Origin: Verrucomicrobiota bacterium JB023
Lineage (GTDB): Bacteria > Verrucomicrobiota > Verrucomicrobiia > Verrucomicrobiales > Akkermansiaceae
Reading direction: 5' to 3'
Assembly (NCBI GenBank): GCA_030673895.1
Contig: JAUTCR010000059.1
Span: forward strand, 82,972 to 146,971
Length of the DNA: 64,000 nucleotides
The notes beneath the pieces are model-generated. The model worked only from the letters and a program-made list of their open reading frames with translations. It made no database searches and was not told where the DNA came from. The first letter of the stretch is position 1. Each line of letters opens with the position of its first letter. The position numbers and the translations under genes were made by a program. Positions 50,370 to 58,847 of this stretch are shown one piece after another.

Positions 50370-50861
50370 ATGCGCACTGCGGTTTACGCTGGTTCCTTTG
50401 ATCCTCCAACGAATGGTCATCTCTGGATGATCGAGCAAGGCCTCAGCTTGTTTGATAGGCTGATCGTCGCCATCGGAACCAATCCCTCGAAGACCTACAC
50501 CTTCACGGTAGAAGAGCGGTTGAGCCTGCTTAAAGCGTCGACTCCCGATAAACCAGACCTCGAGATCGCCTACTTCGACAATCGCTACCTCGTCGATTAC
50601 GCGAAGATGAAGGACGCTGCCTACATTCTACGCGGAATCCGCTCTCCGGGAGATTACGAGTACGAGCGGGTCATGCGTCATATCAACAATGATCTCGCCC
50701 CCACGATTACGACCGTCTTCCTCATGCCTCCCCGCGAGCTGGCTCAGGTCTCATCATCCATGGTGGAATCGCTCATCGGCCCCCAGGGTTGGGAGAAAAC
50801 CGTGCAGCGCTATGTGCCGGAGCCTGTCTTTGAGGCCCTGAAGTCCGTGAAATCCCTCTAG
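50370..50861 (+). CDS. coaD: Phosphopantetheine adenylyltransferase
   Basis: 163 residues, normal length. Catalyses the fourth step of coenzyme A synthesis, joining AMP to 4'-phosphopantetheine. Nucleotidyltransferase motifs: [19 protein letters not shown] with the first HxGH-type sequence (TNGH), [36 protein letters not shown], and the C-terminal VSSSMVESL (SSS-type ISSS motif). The [12 protein letters not shown] end is close to family consensus but the [10 protein letters not shown] region has PP rather than the usual PIT. Likely single-copy and essential. Confidence 0.93.
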   Translation: MRTAVYAGSFDPPTNGHLWMIEQGLSLFDRLIVAIGTNPSKTYTFTVEERLSLLKASTPDKPDLEIAYFDNRYLVDYAKMKDAAYILRGIRSPGDYEYERVMRHINNDLAPTITTVFLMPPRELAQVSSSMVESLIGPQGWEKTVQRYVPEPVFEALKSVKSL

Positions 50862-50893
50862 CCAAGTCGCGCGCCAACACGCAGACTAATGGC

Positions 50894-51340
50894 ATGTCCG
50901 AACACATCACCCACTTGAGCTGGCAACGCGACGGAGCAGGCTTTGGTTACAAGGACTATCCGCGGGAGCATGAGATCGACTTCGGCAATGGTCACCACCT
51001 CGCCTGCACAGCAGCCGTGGAGTATTTGGGAAAGGCTGGGATCCCGGATCCTGAGCAAGCATTTGTGGCCTCCCTCTCCAGCTGCCACATGCTCACCTTT
51101 CTCGCCTTCTGCTCGCTGAAGAAGCTGACCCTCGAGTCCTATACCGACAAGGCCGTCGGCTATCTCGAAAAGGGAGAGAATGGAAAACCCGTTCTCGCCC
51201 GGGTTGAGCTCCATCCGACGACCGTTTTTGCTGACGGAATTGAGGTCTCGCCGGAGCTACTCGAAGAACTTCATCACAAGGCTCACGAAGAGTGCTTCTT
51301 GGCGAACTCAGTGAAAACCAAGATCACCACTGTTCTCTAG
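50894..51340 (+). CDS. OsmC/Ohr-family peroxiredoxin-like protein
   Basis: 148 residues. OsmC-type proteins reduce organic hydroperoxides through two cysteines; the first is in ASLSSCHMLTFL (~residue 64) and the second in AHEECFLANSV (~residue 137). The rest follows the OsmC fold with ARVELHPTTVFADG. The stop codon TAG lies within CTAG and shares three bases with the stop of the convergent heme O synthase gene. Confidence 0.9.
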   Translation: MSEHITHLSWQRDGAGFGYKDYPREHEIDFGNGHHLACTAAVEYLGKAGIPDPEQAFVASLSSCHMLTFLAFCSLKKLTLESYTDKAVGYLEKGENGKPVLARVELHPTTVFADGIEVSPELLEELHHKAHEECFLANSVKTKITTVL

Positions 51341-52266
51341 CGCCAAAAGATGAGCAACGCCGCCAGGGTGATGGGGAGGTAAAGAAGGGTGAGGAGGAAG
51401 AAGCGGCGGAACTCTTGCCGTTCGCCGCTTTTCAAGAATTTCATCCCTTTCGCAACCAGCCAGGCAGCCATCAAGACGCCGATGACCGCATAAGGCCAAC
51501 CCGCAAGCCCCATCAGCGGGGCGGCTAAGGCCAAAAGAGCCAGCCCCACGGAAAACGCCACGGCCAAGCTGACACTGCGTTTGCCGCTCTCATCGCCGTC
51601 CGACCACATCTTGTAGCCTGCGACTTCGTATTCCTCGCGGCACAACCAATTGATGGCGACAAAGTGGGGAAGCTGCCAGAGGAAGAGGAGCGCGAAGAGG
51701 TACCAGCCACCAGCTTCCGCCAAGCCACCTCCCCCGGCCGTCCATCCCATCAGGGGCGGCAGCGCTCCGGGGATGGCACCCACCAGCGTATTGAGCGAAC
51801 TCCATTTCTTCATCGGCGTGTAGATGAAAACGTAGATCGCAATCGTCGCGGCACCGATCCAGGCCGGAGTCTTCCCCACCGTGATGCCAAGGTGGACAAT
51901 CCCGAAGGCGGCGAGCACCCAGCCAAGGATGAAGGCGGGTTCCACTTTGACTCTCTTGGAAGGGAGAGGTCGATCAGCGGTCCTCTTCATGAGCGCATCG
52001 CTTTCCACCTCCGATAATTGATTGAAAACAGCCGAGCCAAAAGCGCAGGCGGCCGTGCCGATAAGGAGATGAACAAGCGTCCACCAATCCCATCCCCCAT
52101 TCCGGCAGGCGATCGCGTAGCCGAAAAAGGTCGTGACGAGGACAAACGTATTCAGCCTTGCCTTGACGAGAGTCTGCAGGTCTTTGCTCAGACTATTTGC
52201 CACCTTCTTCTCTGGAACCTCTTCGCTCAACGCGACCAGCCTGTCCCAGGCGGCAAAGTTTACCAA
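51337..52266 (-). CDS. ctaB: Protoheme IX farnesyltransferase (heme O synthase)
   Basis: 309 residues with a TTG start at 52264-52266; an internal GTG (about 52203) giving 288 residues also fits the family N-terminus. UbiA-type membrane prenyltransferase attaching farnesyl to heme B. Eight to nine membrane segments. The prenyl-diphosphate motif reads NQLSEVESDALMKRTADRPL: the Asp-rich site has Glu in place of the first Asp, as seen in some relatives. The second Asp motif YKMWSDGDESGKRSV is present. Converges with the OsmC gene, sharing a CTAG. The secretion operon lies upstream on the same strand with 62 bp between. Confidence 0.9.
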   Translation of the reverse strand: MVNFAAWDRLVALSEEVPEKKVANSLSKDLQTLVKARLNTFVLVTTFFGYAIACRNGGWDWWTLVHLLIGTAACAFGSAVFNQLSEVESDALMKRTADRPLPSKRVKVEPAFILGWVLAAFGIVHLGITVGKTPAWIGAATIAIYVFIYTPMKKWSSLNTLVGAIPGALPPLMGWTAGGGGLAEAGGWYLFALLFLWQLPHFVAINWLCREEYEVAGYKMWSDGDESGKRSVSLAVAFSVGLALLALAAPLMGLAGWPYAVIGVLMAAWLVAKGMKFLKSGERQEFRRFFLLTLLYLPITLAALLIFWR

Positions 52267-52328
52267 TGGAAAATCGCCTGATGGCGCTCAAAAAGGAAGC
52301 GCTTCCTTCCGGAGAAGCTCCCGTCGGT

Positions 52329-52781
52329 CTACCATCCGTCTGCCGGAGGCAACAAGGGGTGGCTGGGCACATACTCGTTGCCCCCCGCGGTCTCAACCTT
52401 GCGGAAATCACTACCCTGCACCCGCAGCGGTCGAAACGATTCGTCGTGTGTCTCTACCTTGAAGATCAAGGCGGTTTGTTCGGCGTCAAAGCGCCGCATC
52501 TGCGCCTCGTGAGAATTCTGCCGGGCGTCAACCTCCGACAGCTTGCTGGCAAAGCTTCCGAAAGCCGTCGCCATCTTTTCCCGCTCGAGCGCCAGCTCAT
52601 TCTTGAATTCTTCCTGCAGCGAGCTGATCACATCCTCCAACTTCTCCTCGCCAGCATCCGAAGCAGCGGTGAGCTGGTGCTCGCGAACCAGCGACTCCAC
52701 TCCGAGGTAGTGGTTCACACCGACGGAAGCCATTCCCCCGAGGGAAAGTGTCGTGGCTAAGATTGTCCAATGTCCGGTCAT
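52329..52781 (-). CDS. Membrane-anchored coiled-coil protein of the secretion locus, function unknown
   Basis: 150 residues. One N-terminal membrane segment (WTILATTLSLGGMASVGVNH) followed by a heptad-rich helix (VISSLQEEFKNELALEREKM...FASKLSEVDARQNSHE) and a short C-terminal tail. No family recognised. The start overlaps the stop of the upstream gene by 4 bp (ATGA), so it is the last gene of the secretion/pilus operon. Confidence 0.65.
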   Translation of the reverse strand: MTGHWTILATTLSLGGMASVGVNHYLGVESLVREHQLTAASDAGEEKLEDVISSLQEEFKNELALEREKMATAFGSFASKLSEVDARQNSHEAQMRRFDAEQTALIFKVETHDESFRPLRVQGSDFRKVETAGGNEYVPSHPLLPPADGW

Positions 52782-53218
52782 TCTGATTCAGTCTTCGGTT
52801 CGGGTTCAGCTTCGGGGAGAGTCAGCAGCAACTGCCGGAGGTTATTGAGAGCCACCTCCATATCCCGCTCGCCTTCGCGCAAGGCTTGCTCCTGCCTTTG
52901 AATGGCGGCTTCCAAAAGCGGTTGATAGAATCCATCTTTCTTTTGAAAAGAGGGATCCCGGACAGAGAATTTGGTTTGATTGTCTGCGATGGGCTTCAGA
53001 ACAAATGGCCGCACCTTCACCTCTGCTTCACTGCCATCCTTCAAGACAATCTTTCTAACAAGAGGCGGCTGTCCCTCCGCTTCAACAACCTGCCAACCTG
53101 CGGGGACTGCTCCTAATAGAGCCGGATCCCGCGGCTGCTTGATTGCCGGCCCCTCCGCCCAGAGAGAGCAGAGTGACAGGTAGGTAACGAGTGCCGCTGC
53201 TTTCAAAAAGTTAGTCAT
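52778..53218 (-). CDS. Exported protein of the secretion locus, function unknown
   Basis: 146 residues from the ATG at 53216-53218. Signal peptide MTNFLKAAALVTYLSLCSLW. The mature part has a small beta-rich domain (GWQVVEAEGQPPLVRKIVLK) and an acidic coiled-coil tail (LEAAIQRQEQALREGERD) ending in repeated acidic residues. Overlaps its neighbours (8 bp and 4 bp). No homologue recognised; a periplasmic partner of the machine is the natural guess. Confidence 0.6.
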   Translation of the reverse strand: MTNFLKAAALVTYLSLCSLWAEGPAIKQPRDPALLGAVPAGWQVVEAEGQPPLVRKIVLKDGSEAEVKVRPFVLKPIADNQTKFSVRDPSFQKKDGFYQPLLEAAIQRQEQALREGERDMEVALNNLRQLLLTLPEAEPEPKTESE

Positions 53219-54059
53219 GAGCCGATCCCTCTGGCTTGTGGTTAGCGGTCTTCTGGAACGACCGTTGGCTTGCTTCTGGAAGTGAAAAGCTATCCGGGAG
53301 GAGGGCCTCGACTGGCATGCCGGCACGCACCAAAGCTTGGTATTCGAGCATCAACCGCTCCCCGTTCTCTCTCACGATCTTCACATCTTCGAGATGGCGC
53401 TCCATCTCCTTGGCAAGAAGCCGGAAAGACTCAATCTGCTCCTGCTCCCAAACCATGGTCCGGCCTTCGTAAAAGACAGGCACCTCGAAGTCATAACGAT
53501 CCATCGGGATCACCCCGCTATCAACCAATACCGAGTGCCTCATCTTGAGCTTCGTCTCTTCGAGCAGACTCGCGCCTCCAGCTTCCTTCCCAGCGACCTC
53601 ACTGGTCGATATTACTTCCTCTCCTGGTAACAAATGCTGGTCCGGAAAGGGTTGGAGAACACCTTCTTGTTCGGGCTCGTTAAGCGGACTCAGAGGCTCC
53701 ATGCCTTGCTCCTCGCTCGCGCCCGAAACGGGGCTGGTCGCCGCCGTAGAGGTCGGATTTGGCGAGGACTGGTTGGGAGAAACGATGACTGGCTTGGTGA
53801 GATAGAGCCAAAAGAACAGGGCGGTGAGGAAAGTGCTCAGGCAGAGCAAAGGGGGATAAAAGCGGTTCAGTGGCTTAGGGTCCTCTTCCTTTTTCCCGAT
53901 CTGCAGGTCCACACCCTTGGCGCCATAAACGGGTTCATTCCACCGCCGTTGGCCGGGAGAGTCCACCTCGACCACGTTCAATGGCCCTTCCGAAGCGCTG
54001 GTTGGCATCGGCTGAACTCGACTGAGCTTGTAGTCTGAATCATTCATGCCTTGTTGCAT
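53211..54059 (-). CDS. Single-pass inner-membrane protein of the secretion locus, function unknown
   Basis: 282 residues (alternative start at Met5, 54047). A cytoplasmic N-terminal ~70 residues with QIGKKEEDPKPLNRFYPPLL, a membrane segment (LLCLSTFLTALFFWLYL) at about 71-88, then a Ser/Pro/Glu-rich linker and a helical periplasmic part (EMERHLEDVKIVRENGERLM). The overall layout resembles GspC/PilP-like linkers but without a recognisable HR domain. It overlaps the upstream gene by 20 bp (or 8 bp) and the downstream gene by 8 bp. Confidence 0.6.
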   Translation of the reverse strand: MQQGMNDSDYKLSRVQPMPTSASEGPLNVVEVDSPGQRRWNEPVYGAKGVDLQIGKKEEDPKPLNRFYPPLLCLSTFLTALFFWLYLTKPVIVSPNQSSPNPTSTAATSPVSGASEEQGMEPLSPLNEPEQEGVLQPFPDQHLLPGEEVISTSEVAGKEAGGASLLEETKLKMRHSVLVDSGVIPMDRYDFEVPVFYEGRTMVWEQEQIESFRLLAKEMERHLEDVKIVRENGERLMLEYQALVRAGMPVEALLPDSFSLPEASQRSFQKTANHKPEGSAHD

Positions 54060-54489
54060 AGGTCACTTCGATCTCGCTCGATCTCGAGGGATGCTTGACG
54101 ATGACCAGTTTCTCTTGGGTGAGAGACAGATGGCGGATAACCCCTCCTTGGTCCGAGAAGCCCTGTAAGCCAGGCAGGAGATTTTCACTCCCTCCGTCGA
54201 AAATTCCGTCGTTCCGATAAATTTGAAATTCGAGATAGCCTTCATCTTGCCCGCTCAGCTTCACCCGCACATCAACCCCGTCTGTAAAAACCTCGAGGAG
54301 CAAAGGTGCAAGAGCTAGAGCACTGAGCTTCTTGGAGGCCAGCAACTGTCCCCCTGTCACTTCAAAGGTGCCAATCTCCTTAAAGATGCGTTCTTCTCCA
54401 GGGACCGAGATTCCTTCCGCAAGCTCTCCTCGCATCACACCGGAGAAGGCGAGCGTAAGCGTCAATAGAACTGGGCAGAGAACTCTCAT
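54040..54489 (-). CDS. Exported protein of the secretion locus, function unknown
   Basis: 149 residues from the ATG at 54487-54489, overlapping the pseudopilin stop by 4 bp. Signal peptide MRVLCPVLLTLTLAFSGVMR. The mature domain is beta-rich (FEVTGGQLLASKKLSALALA, GVDVRVKLSGQDEGYLEFQI). No family recognised. Its position directly behind a pseudopilin gene suggests a role in assembly. Confidence 0.6.
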   Translation of the reverse strand: MRVLCPVLLTLTLAFSGVMRGELAEGISVPGEERIFKEIGTFEVTGGQLLASKKLSALALAPLLLEVFTDGVDVRVKLSGQDEGYLEFQIYRNDGIFDGGSENLLPGLQGFSDQGGVIRHLSLTQEKLVIVKHPSRSSEIEVTYATRHE

Positions 54490-54899
54490 CGACCGGCATC
54501 CCACAATGAATCATCACTAGAACCCGAAGGATCATAGACCTTGCCACCCGAAGTGACCCAGACCGGAGGAGCCTGCGTCACATCAACTTTAAGCGTATTC
54601 CCATCGAGATCCTCGACCGTCGGCAACGAGCCCGGGTTACCATCCATGTAGGACGCGACCTCTTCCTCCGTCAATGTAGAGACTCGCCGCTGGGGATGGT
54701 CCGCCAAGAAGGAGCGCTGGGCAGTCTCCACCTCCACCAGAACCATGCTGGCCTCCTTTCCCTTCTGCCATTTGCCGATGCCTCCAGTGCTCACAAAGGC
54801 CAAGCCAATCAGAGACAGCATCACCAGAATCCCAATTGTGATCTCGAGCAAAGTGAACCCCTGGGGACGGAGGGTGTGTTTGCATCGCGTATTTTTCAC
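54486..54899 (-). CDS. Type II secretion/type IV pilin-like pseudopilin (minor)
   Basis: 137 residues with a GTG start at 54897-54899. A class III prepilin signal: charged leader, GFTLLEITIGILVMLSLIG with Gly-Phe-Thr and Glu+5, cleaved by PilD-type peptidase. The C-terminal part has a WVTSGGKVYDPSG segment and an Asp-rich end. Compare the major pseudopilin at 63469-63945, with which it shares the N-terminal helix and short C-terminal layout. No leader peptidase gene is in the window. Confidence 0.85.
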   Translation of the reverse strand: MKNTRCKHTLRPQGFTLLEITIGILVMLSLIGLAFVSTGGIGKWQKGKEASMVLVEVETAQRSFLADHPQRRVSTLTEEEVASYMDGNPGSLPTVEDLDGNTLKVDVTQAPPVWVTSGGKVYDPSGSSDDSLWDAGR

Positions 54900-54999
54900 G
54901 AGACGATTTTATTAAAAAACTAATATTTTGGAAGTCTAAACCATTGGGAAAAATTGCCTCTCAATTTGAAACGACCATGCGCCGGAAATCGGCTGCGCC

Positions 55000-55416
55000 T
55001 CAGGACTTCTCGAGGAAGAGATCAACCGCTTCCTGGAAATTCTTCATGAACTCCGGGTTGTTTTTGAGCGAGATGACCAGACGAAACAGCCCGAAGGCTC
55101 CAAGCACCATCGAAATGAGCCAGAACAAGACAAAGACAATGCTCTTTCCCTTCGGTGCGATGAGAGGTTGATACCAAGAGGATTCTTCCACGACTTGGGT
55201 GGTGAAAAGCATCCCCTTGGCGCGCAAAAACTCGACGAGCTGGTCCGTTTTCTTTGGAGAATTGCAGATGAAGCGAAAGCGATAGCGCCTCGTTGGTGAT
55301 TCCGGCAATTCCTGCACCTGCACGCCTGCGGGGACTTCTTCCGGCATCCGCATCGTGTAGATGTGGGTTTTGAGAATGAGGTTTTCCCGAATCCAGTGAT
55401 CGATCTTCGTGAGCAT
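55000..55416 (-). CDS. Small membrane protein of the secretion locus, function unknown
   Basis: 138 residues. A soluble N-terminal alpha/beta part (RYRFRFICNSPKKTDQLVEF) and two hydrophobic stretches around residues 95-120 (SIVFVLFWLISMVLGAFGLF). It starts 11 bp after the stop of gspF. I see no known domain. The gap of 100 bp to the pseudopilin gene is AT-rich. Confidence 0.6.
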   Translation of the reverse strand: MLTKIDHWIRENLILKTHIYTMRMPEEVPAGVQVQELPESPTRRYRFRFICNSPKKTDQLVEFLRAKGMLFTTQVVEESSWYQPLIAPKGKSIVFVLFWLISMVLGAFGLFRLVISLKNNPEFMKNFQEAVDLFLEKS

Positions 55417-55427
55417 CGTTTAGGCTT

Positions 55428-56579
55428 CTACATCCCGGCTTGCATCATCTTCGGTCCCATCAGGAAAATGGGGAGGAAGGTTCCGATGAAAACGGCGGCA
55501 ATCAAACCGACCGCAATCAGGAGAACGACGAAATTCAACAAATTGGTGAAATCACTCATGTGGTTCTCCGCATCTTCTTCCAGCATCTCAGCGAGCATCT
55601 TGAGCTGGACATCCAACGAAGCGGATCGCTCACCAATAGCCAGCATGTGGACTACTTGGTCATCAGCGGAAGTGTATTTGCCGAAAGCGGTCGAGATCGG
55701 AACCCCGGTATGCTCGTATTTATCGGCTGCGGTCTTCAGCTCATCATAGAAAGGCGTTCGCTTCACGCTGTTTGCCGACACCCGGATCGCTTTGGCCAAA
55801 TTAATTCCATTCGAATAAAGGAGCTCCATGGTGCCGAGAAAGGTCGATTGACGCAGGCCCATGATCAGGAGCTTCAACGTCCTCAGGCGAGACATTGCGA
55901 GCAGGAGGACGAGGTTTCGCACCTTATCAACGAAAGCAATAACGAGGATCACCGCGATCAAGGCCGGAATGGCAAACATCCAAACGTTCTGAGTGAAATG
56001 GCTCACTTTGAAGGCGATAGCCGTCATTCCATCCGGCTCTTGTCCCACATCCGAGAGCATCGCCTCAACCTGAGGAACGATCTTAACTTGCGCCATGATG
56101 AAGGCACCTATCAGGACTGAGATCACAATCGAAGGCATCACCGTCGCCTTGCGGATCGCCTTCTCAAAGGCGAGATCCGTCTTCAAGCGGGACGCCAACG
56201 AGCCAAAAGCTTTGAACAACTGACCGGAGTCCGAACCCGCTTGGATAAGGCCAATTGCCATATCATCGAAACGCTTGCTCTTGCGAAAAGCCTCATGGAC
56301 AGAAACCCCTGCATTGATATCAGAATGAATCTGCATCAAACTCTTGGAAAGCCCCTTGTTCGGAAGACCTTGAGCGTAGTACTTAACCGCATCGGCGGTA
56401 TTGATTTGCGCTTTCAGCATCGAAGCCAAACCTCGGAACATGTGTAGCTGCTCCTTCTTCTTCAGCGGCTTCACTGCTGGCTCTCCGCCAATCGTGATCC
56501 CGAAAAGCTCGATCGACTTCGGAGGAGCCTTTTCCTTCGCTTGGACTCCGCCCGCGTTCTTGGCTACTGCTTCACTCAT
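55428..56579 (-). CDS. gspF: GspF/PilC-type inner-membrane platform protein
   Basis: 383 residues. Two homologous halves of the GspF domain separated by membrane segments: VHEAFRKSKRFDDMAIGLIQ, AGSDSGQLFKAFGSLASRL (first) and PISTAFGKYTSADDQVVHML, AIGERSASLDVQLKMLAEML (second). Three membrane regions at about 170-190, 215-240 and 350-378. Anchors the assembly ATPase and the pseudopilus. The start overlaps the gspE stop by 8 bp. The N-terminal ~45 residues include KPLKKKEQLHMFRGLASML, the usual GspF start. Confidence 0.95.
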   Translation of the reverse strand: MSEAVAKNAGGVQAKEKAPPKSIELFGITIGGEPAVKPLKKKEQLHMFRGLASMLKAQINTADAVKYYAQGLPNKGLSKSLMQIHSDINAGVSVHEAFRKSKRFDDMAIGLIQAGSDSGQLFKAFGSLASRLKTDLAFEKAIRKATVMPSIVISVLIGAFIMAQVKIVPQVEAMLSDVGQEPDGMTAIAFKVSHFTQNVWMFAIPALIAVILVIAFVDKVRNLVLLLAMSRLRTLKLLIMGLRQSTFLGTMELLYSNGINLAKAIRVSANSVKRTPFYDELKTAADKYEHTGVPISTAFGKYTSADDQVVHMLAIGERSASLDVQLKMLAEMLEEDAENHMSDFTNLLNFVVLLIAVGLIAAVFIGTFLPIFLMGPKMMQAGM

Positions 56580-58266
56580 CGGTATAGGTCATGTCGATTA
56601 CTTTACTCAAGGCGGCCAAATCTGTCCTTCCTTCTGCCAAGGCCTTGAGCCCGCTCTTTCTCAAATTGGGCAGTTTTCCTTCCTCCTGCACCCGCACCTC
56701 GAGTTCATACGGAGTCAAAGCACCCTTGGACAATTCATCGGAAGTTTTAGGAGTGATCGGGATGATCTCAAGAATGGCAGAACGGCCTGAATAGCCACTG
56801 TGCCGACATTCAGGGCAACCTTCTTTATTGGCCTCGTAGACGACCCGGTCAGCCCACTCGTCTCCCAAGTTGAAGATGCGTCGTTTCTTCTCGTCGATGC
56901 CGTCCAGCTTTTGCTTGCAATGAGGACACAGGACTTTCAGCAATCGCTGGGCACAAGCCGCCTTCAGCGTCTGCGCAATCTTCCAACGCTCAATACCCAG
57001 TTGCTCGAAGCGCTCGATGATCTGCGAAGCCCGCGGGGTGTGAATCGTCGTCAGCACCTTGTGCCCCGTCACCGCCGCTTCAACAGCCAATTCAGCAGAC
57101 TCCAAATCACGGACCTCACCCATGAGGATAATATCAGGGTCACTCCGCATGAAGGAAGAGATCATGGGCTTGAACTCGGACGGACTCTTCAAGTCGCAAT
57201 GAGTCACGCCGGGAATTTCATCTTCCACCGGGTTTTCCAAAGTCAGAATGTTCACTTCGGGCCGATTCAACTCCCTCAGCATCGCGTTCAATGTCGTGGA
57301 CTTACCCGAACCGGTGGGTCCACTCATGACGATAATCCCCGCAGGAACCGCCATCACCCGGTAAAGCTCAAACAAGGTTTCCTCATCGAAGGCCAGCGAA
57401 CCCTTACCCAGCGTCACGTTGATGTGGCTCTTATCAAGGAGACGCATCGTCGTGTGGTAGCCCCGATAGGTCCGGTGCCGCTCGAAACGAATATCAATTG
57501 GCCGGTGAAAGTAGGAGATCGTAAAACGTCCCGAGATCCCGGGGTGGGTATTTCGAATCTCGGTGGGCAACTTCATTAAGCTGAGGAAGAAAGCGTCAAT
57601 TCGGTCCTTCAGCTTCATGGGAATCTCGACCTTCTCTCCAAGATCTCCATCGACACGGAAACAGTAATAGAAAACATCCTTCTCCACTTTAAAGTGGATA
57701 TCGGAAGCCCTCAGCTTGGTAGCTGTTGAGAGAATGGTGGCCGCCAATCGAGCAATCGGCTCCTCATAGTCAGCAGTGACGTCGAAGTCCTTGATCTTGT
57801 CGTCATCGTCCTCAACCTCAATTTGCTCCAGCTCGGATCGGTTGGGTCCGGAAGCTCCAGACACCCGCTCAATCGCTCGGCTGATCTCGGAGGAAACAGT
57901 AACAACCTTGTCGAATTTTGCCTCCGGAAATCGGAGGGCCATGTACTCATCCGGGAGCTGGGACCACGGATTGGCTAACGCGATGAGAATCGTGCCATTA
58001 TTCTGACAAAGCGGAGTGAATCCTTCCCGAGTGAGAACCGCCGGGTCGCAGTTCTCAAGCAAGGCCGCCTCACAAAACTCAGCAACCTTAGGGATGAACG
58101 GCAATCCATTCACCTCCGCCACCGCAGCCATGAAAACCGGACGAGGCACCCGGTTAGGCACCTGATCATGCGTCAGGTTCCGATTTGCCGAATCAAACTC
58201 GGTCAGGCAGGCCATCAGCTGTTGGCTGACCACCTCGTTAAACCGAATGCCGTCAAATTCAATCAT
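56572..58266 (-). CDS. gspE: GspE/PilB-type secretion ATPase
   Basis: 564 residues. Powers pseudopilus assembly. N-terminal MshEN-like domain (LIALANPWSQLPDEYMALRF, ~112-150), then the AAA core: Walker A GPTGSGKSTTLNAM (~302), Asp box LTLENPVEDEIPGV, Walker B IILMGEVRDLESAELA and His box HKVLTTIHTPRA. The zinc tetracysteine module is CPHCKQKLDG...CPEC (about 432-480). It overlaps the upstream gene by 4 bp. GspE (secretion) and PilB (pilus) cannot be told apart from sequence alone. Confidence 0.95.
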   Translation of the reverse strand: MIEFDGIRFNEVVSQQLMACLTEFDSANRNLTHDQVPNRVPRPVFMAAVAEVNGLPFIPKVAEFCEAALLENCDPAVLTREGFTPLCQNNGTILIALANPWSQLPDEYMALRFPEAKFDKVVTVSSEISRAIERVSGASGPNRSELEQIEVEDDDDKIKDFDVTADYEEPIARLAATILSTATKLRASDIHFKVEKDVFYYCFRVDGDLGEKVEIPMKLKDRIDAFFLSLMKLPTEIRNTHPGISGRFTISYFHRPIDIRFERHRTYRGYHTTMRLLDKSHINVTLGKGSLAFDEETLFELYRVMAVPAGIIVMSGPTGSGKSTTLNAMLRELNRPEVNILTLENPVEDEIPGVTHCDLKSPSEFKPMISSFMRSDPDIILMGEVRDLESAELAVEAAVTGHKVLTTIHTPRASQIIERFEQLGIERWKIAQTLKAACAQRLLKVLCPHCKQKLDGIDEKKRRIFNLGDEWADRVVYEANKEGCPECRHSGYSGRSAILEIIPITPKTSDELSKGALTPYELEVRVQEEGKLPNLRKSGLKALAEGRTDLAALSKVIDMTYTDE

Positions 58267-58844
58267 AGCTCGAAATGCTTTCTACACACCAAGTCCCAGG
58301 ATTCGTAGTCCAAGAGGACTTTTGTAATGAAAGGACGGGTGCCGACTCGGGAGGAAAGAAATTCCGACATCTTCTCTCCAACCTTCTCGCATGCGATGGG
58401 ATTGATACAACCCAGTCCAATCACATCGGCATCTTCTGAGAAGATAATGGGCACGCGAAGAGCACGCGCCCACTCACGGATATCATCGAATTGCTCGTAG
58501 AATGAAGTGGGATTGAGCAGCCTGGGAGCAAAGGTGATGAGCGAATACCGTTTCTTCATCGCGTTTGCCACTCCCCTTCCCCAAGCTTCAATGTGATGGG
58601 AAAACTGTTCTTCGGGGACTTTCCGAAGTTCAGCCATCAGCGGAAAAAGTTTCCAACAAGGAACGTTCTTTGCCGCAAGGTAACTAGCGAAACCACTGAC
58701 TTCGTTTTGCGAAAGAACGCCGGCCTTCATCAGCGCGGACAGGGTGTCCCCGATCACCTCCTTCTCGAGAGCCATTGCATTCTCATCGGTGGAGGCGCGG
58801 TTGCCATTCAAGGGCACTTCACGGGGGCTGTCCAAAATCTGCAT
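58263..58844 (-). CDS. Stand-alone MshEN/GspE-N-like domain protein, tentative
   Basis: 193 residues. No membrane segment or signal peptide. The N-terminal half is helical (DTLSALMKAGVLSQNEVSGF). The C-terminal third (CINPIACEKVGEKMSEFLSS...RPFITKVLLDYESWD) has the NP....(x)n..P.. and FI..VLLDYESWD pattern of MshEN/T2SSE-N domains, which bind c-di-GMP in MshE. It lies between the secretin and gspE genes, with 3 and -4 bp spacing, so co-translation with gspE is likely. The MshEN identification is tentative. Confidence 0.55.
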   Translation of the reverse strand: MQILDSPREVPLNGNRASTDENAMALEKEVIGDTLSALMKAGVLSQNEVSGFASYLAAKNVPCWKLFPLMAELRKVPEEQFSHHIEAWGRGVANAMKKRYSLITFAPRLLNPTSFYEQFDDIREWARALRVPIIFSEDADVIGLGCINPIACEKVGEKMSEFLSSRVGTRPFITKVLLDYESWDLVCRKHFEL

Positions 58845-58847
58845 CGT

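Noticed and set aside
53211..54059. GspC assignment for the single-pass protein
   Set aside because: The membrane topology fits, but the homology region and PDZ or coiled-coil hallmarks of GspC are not visible.
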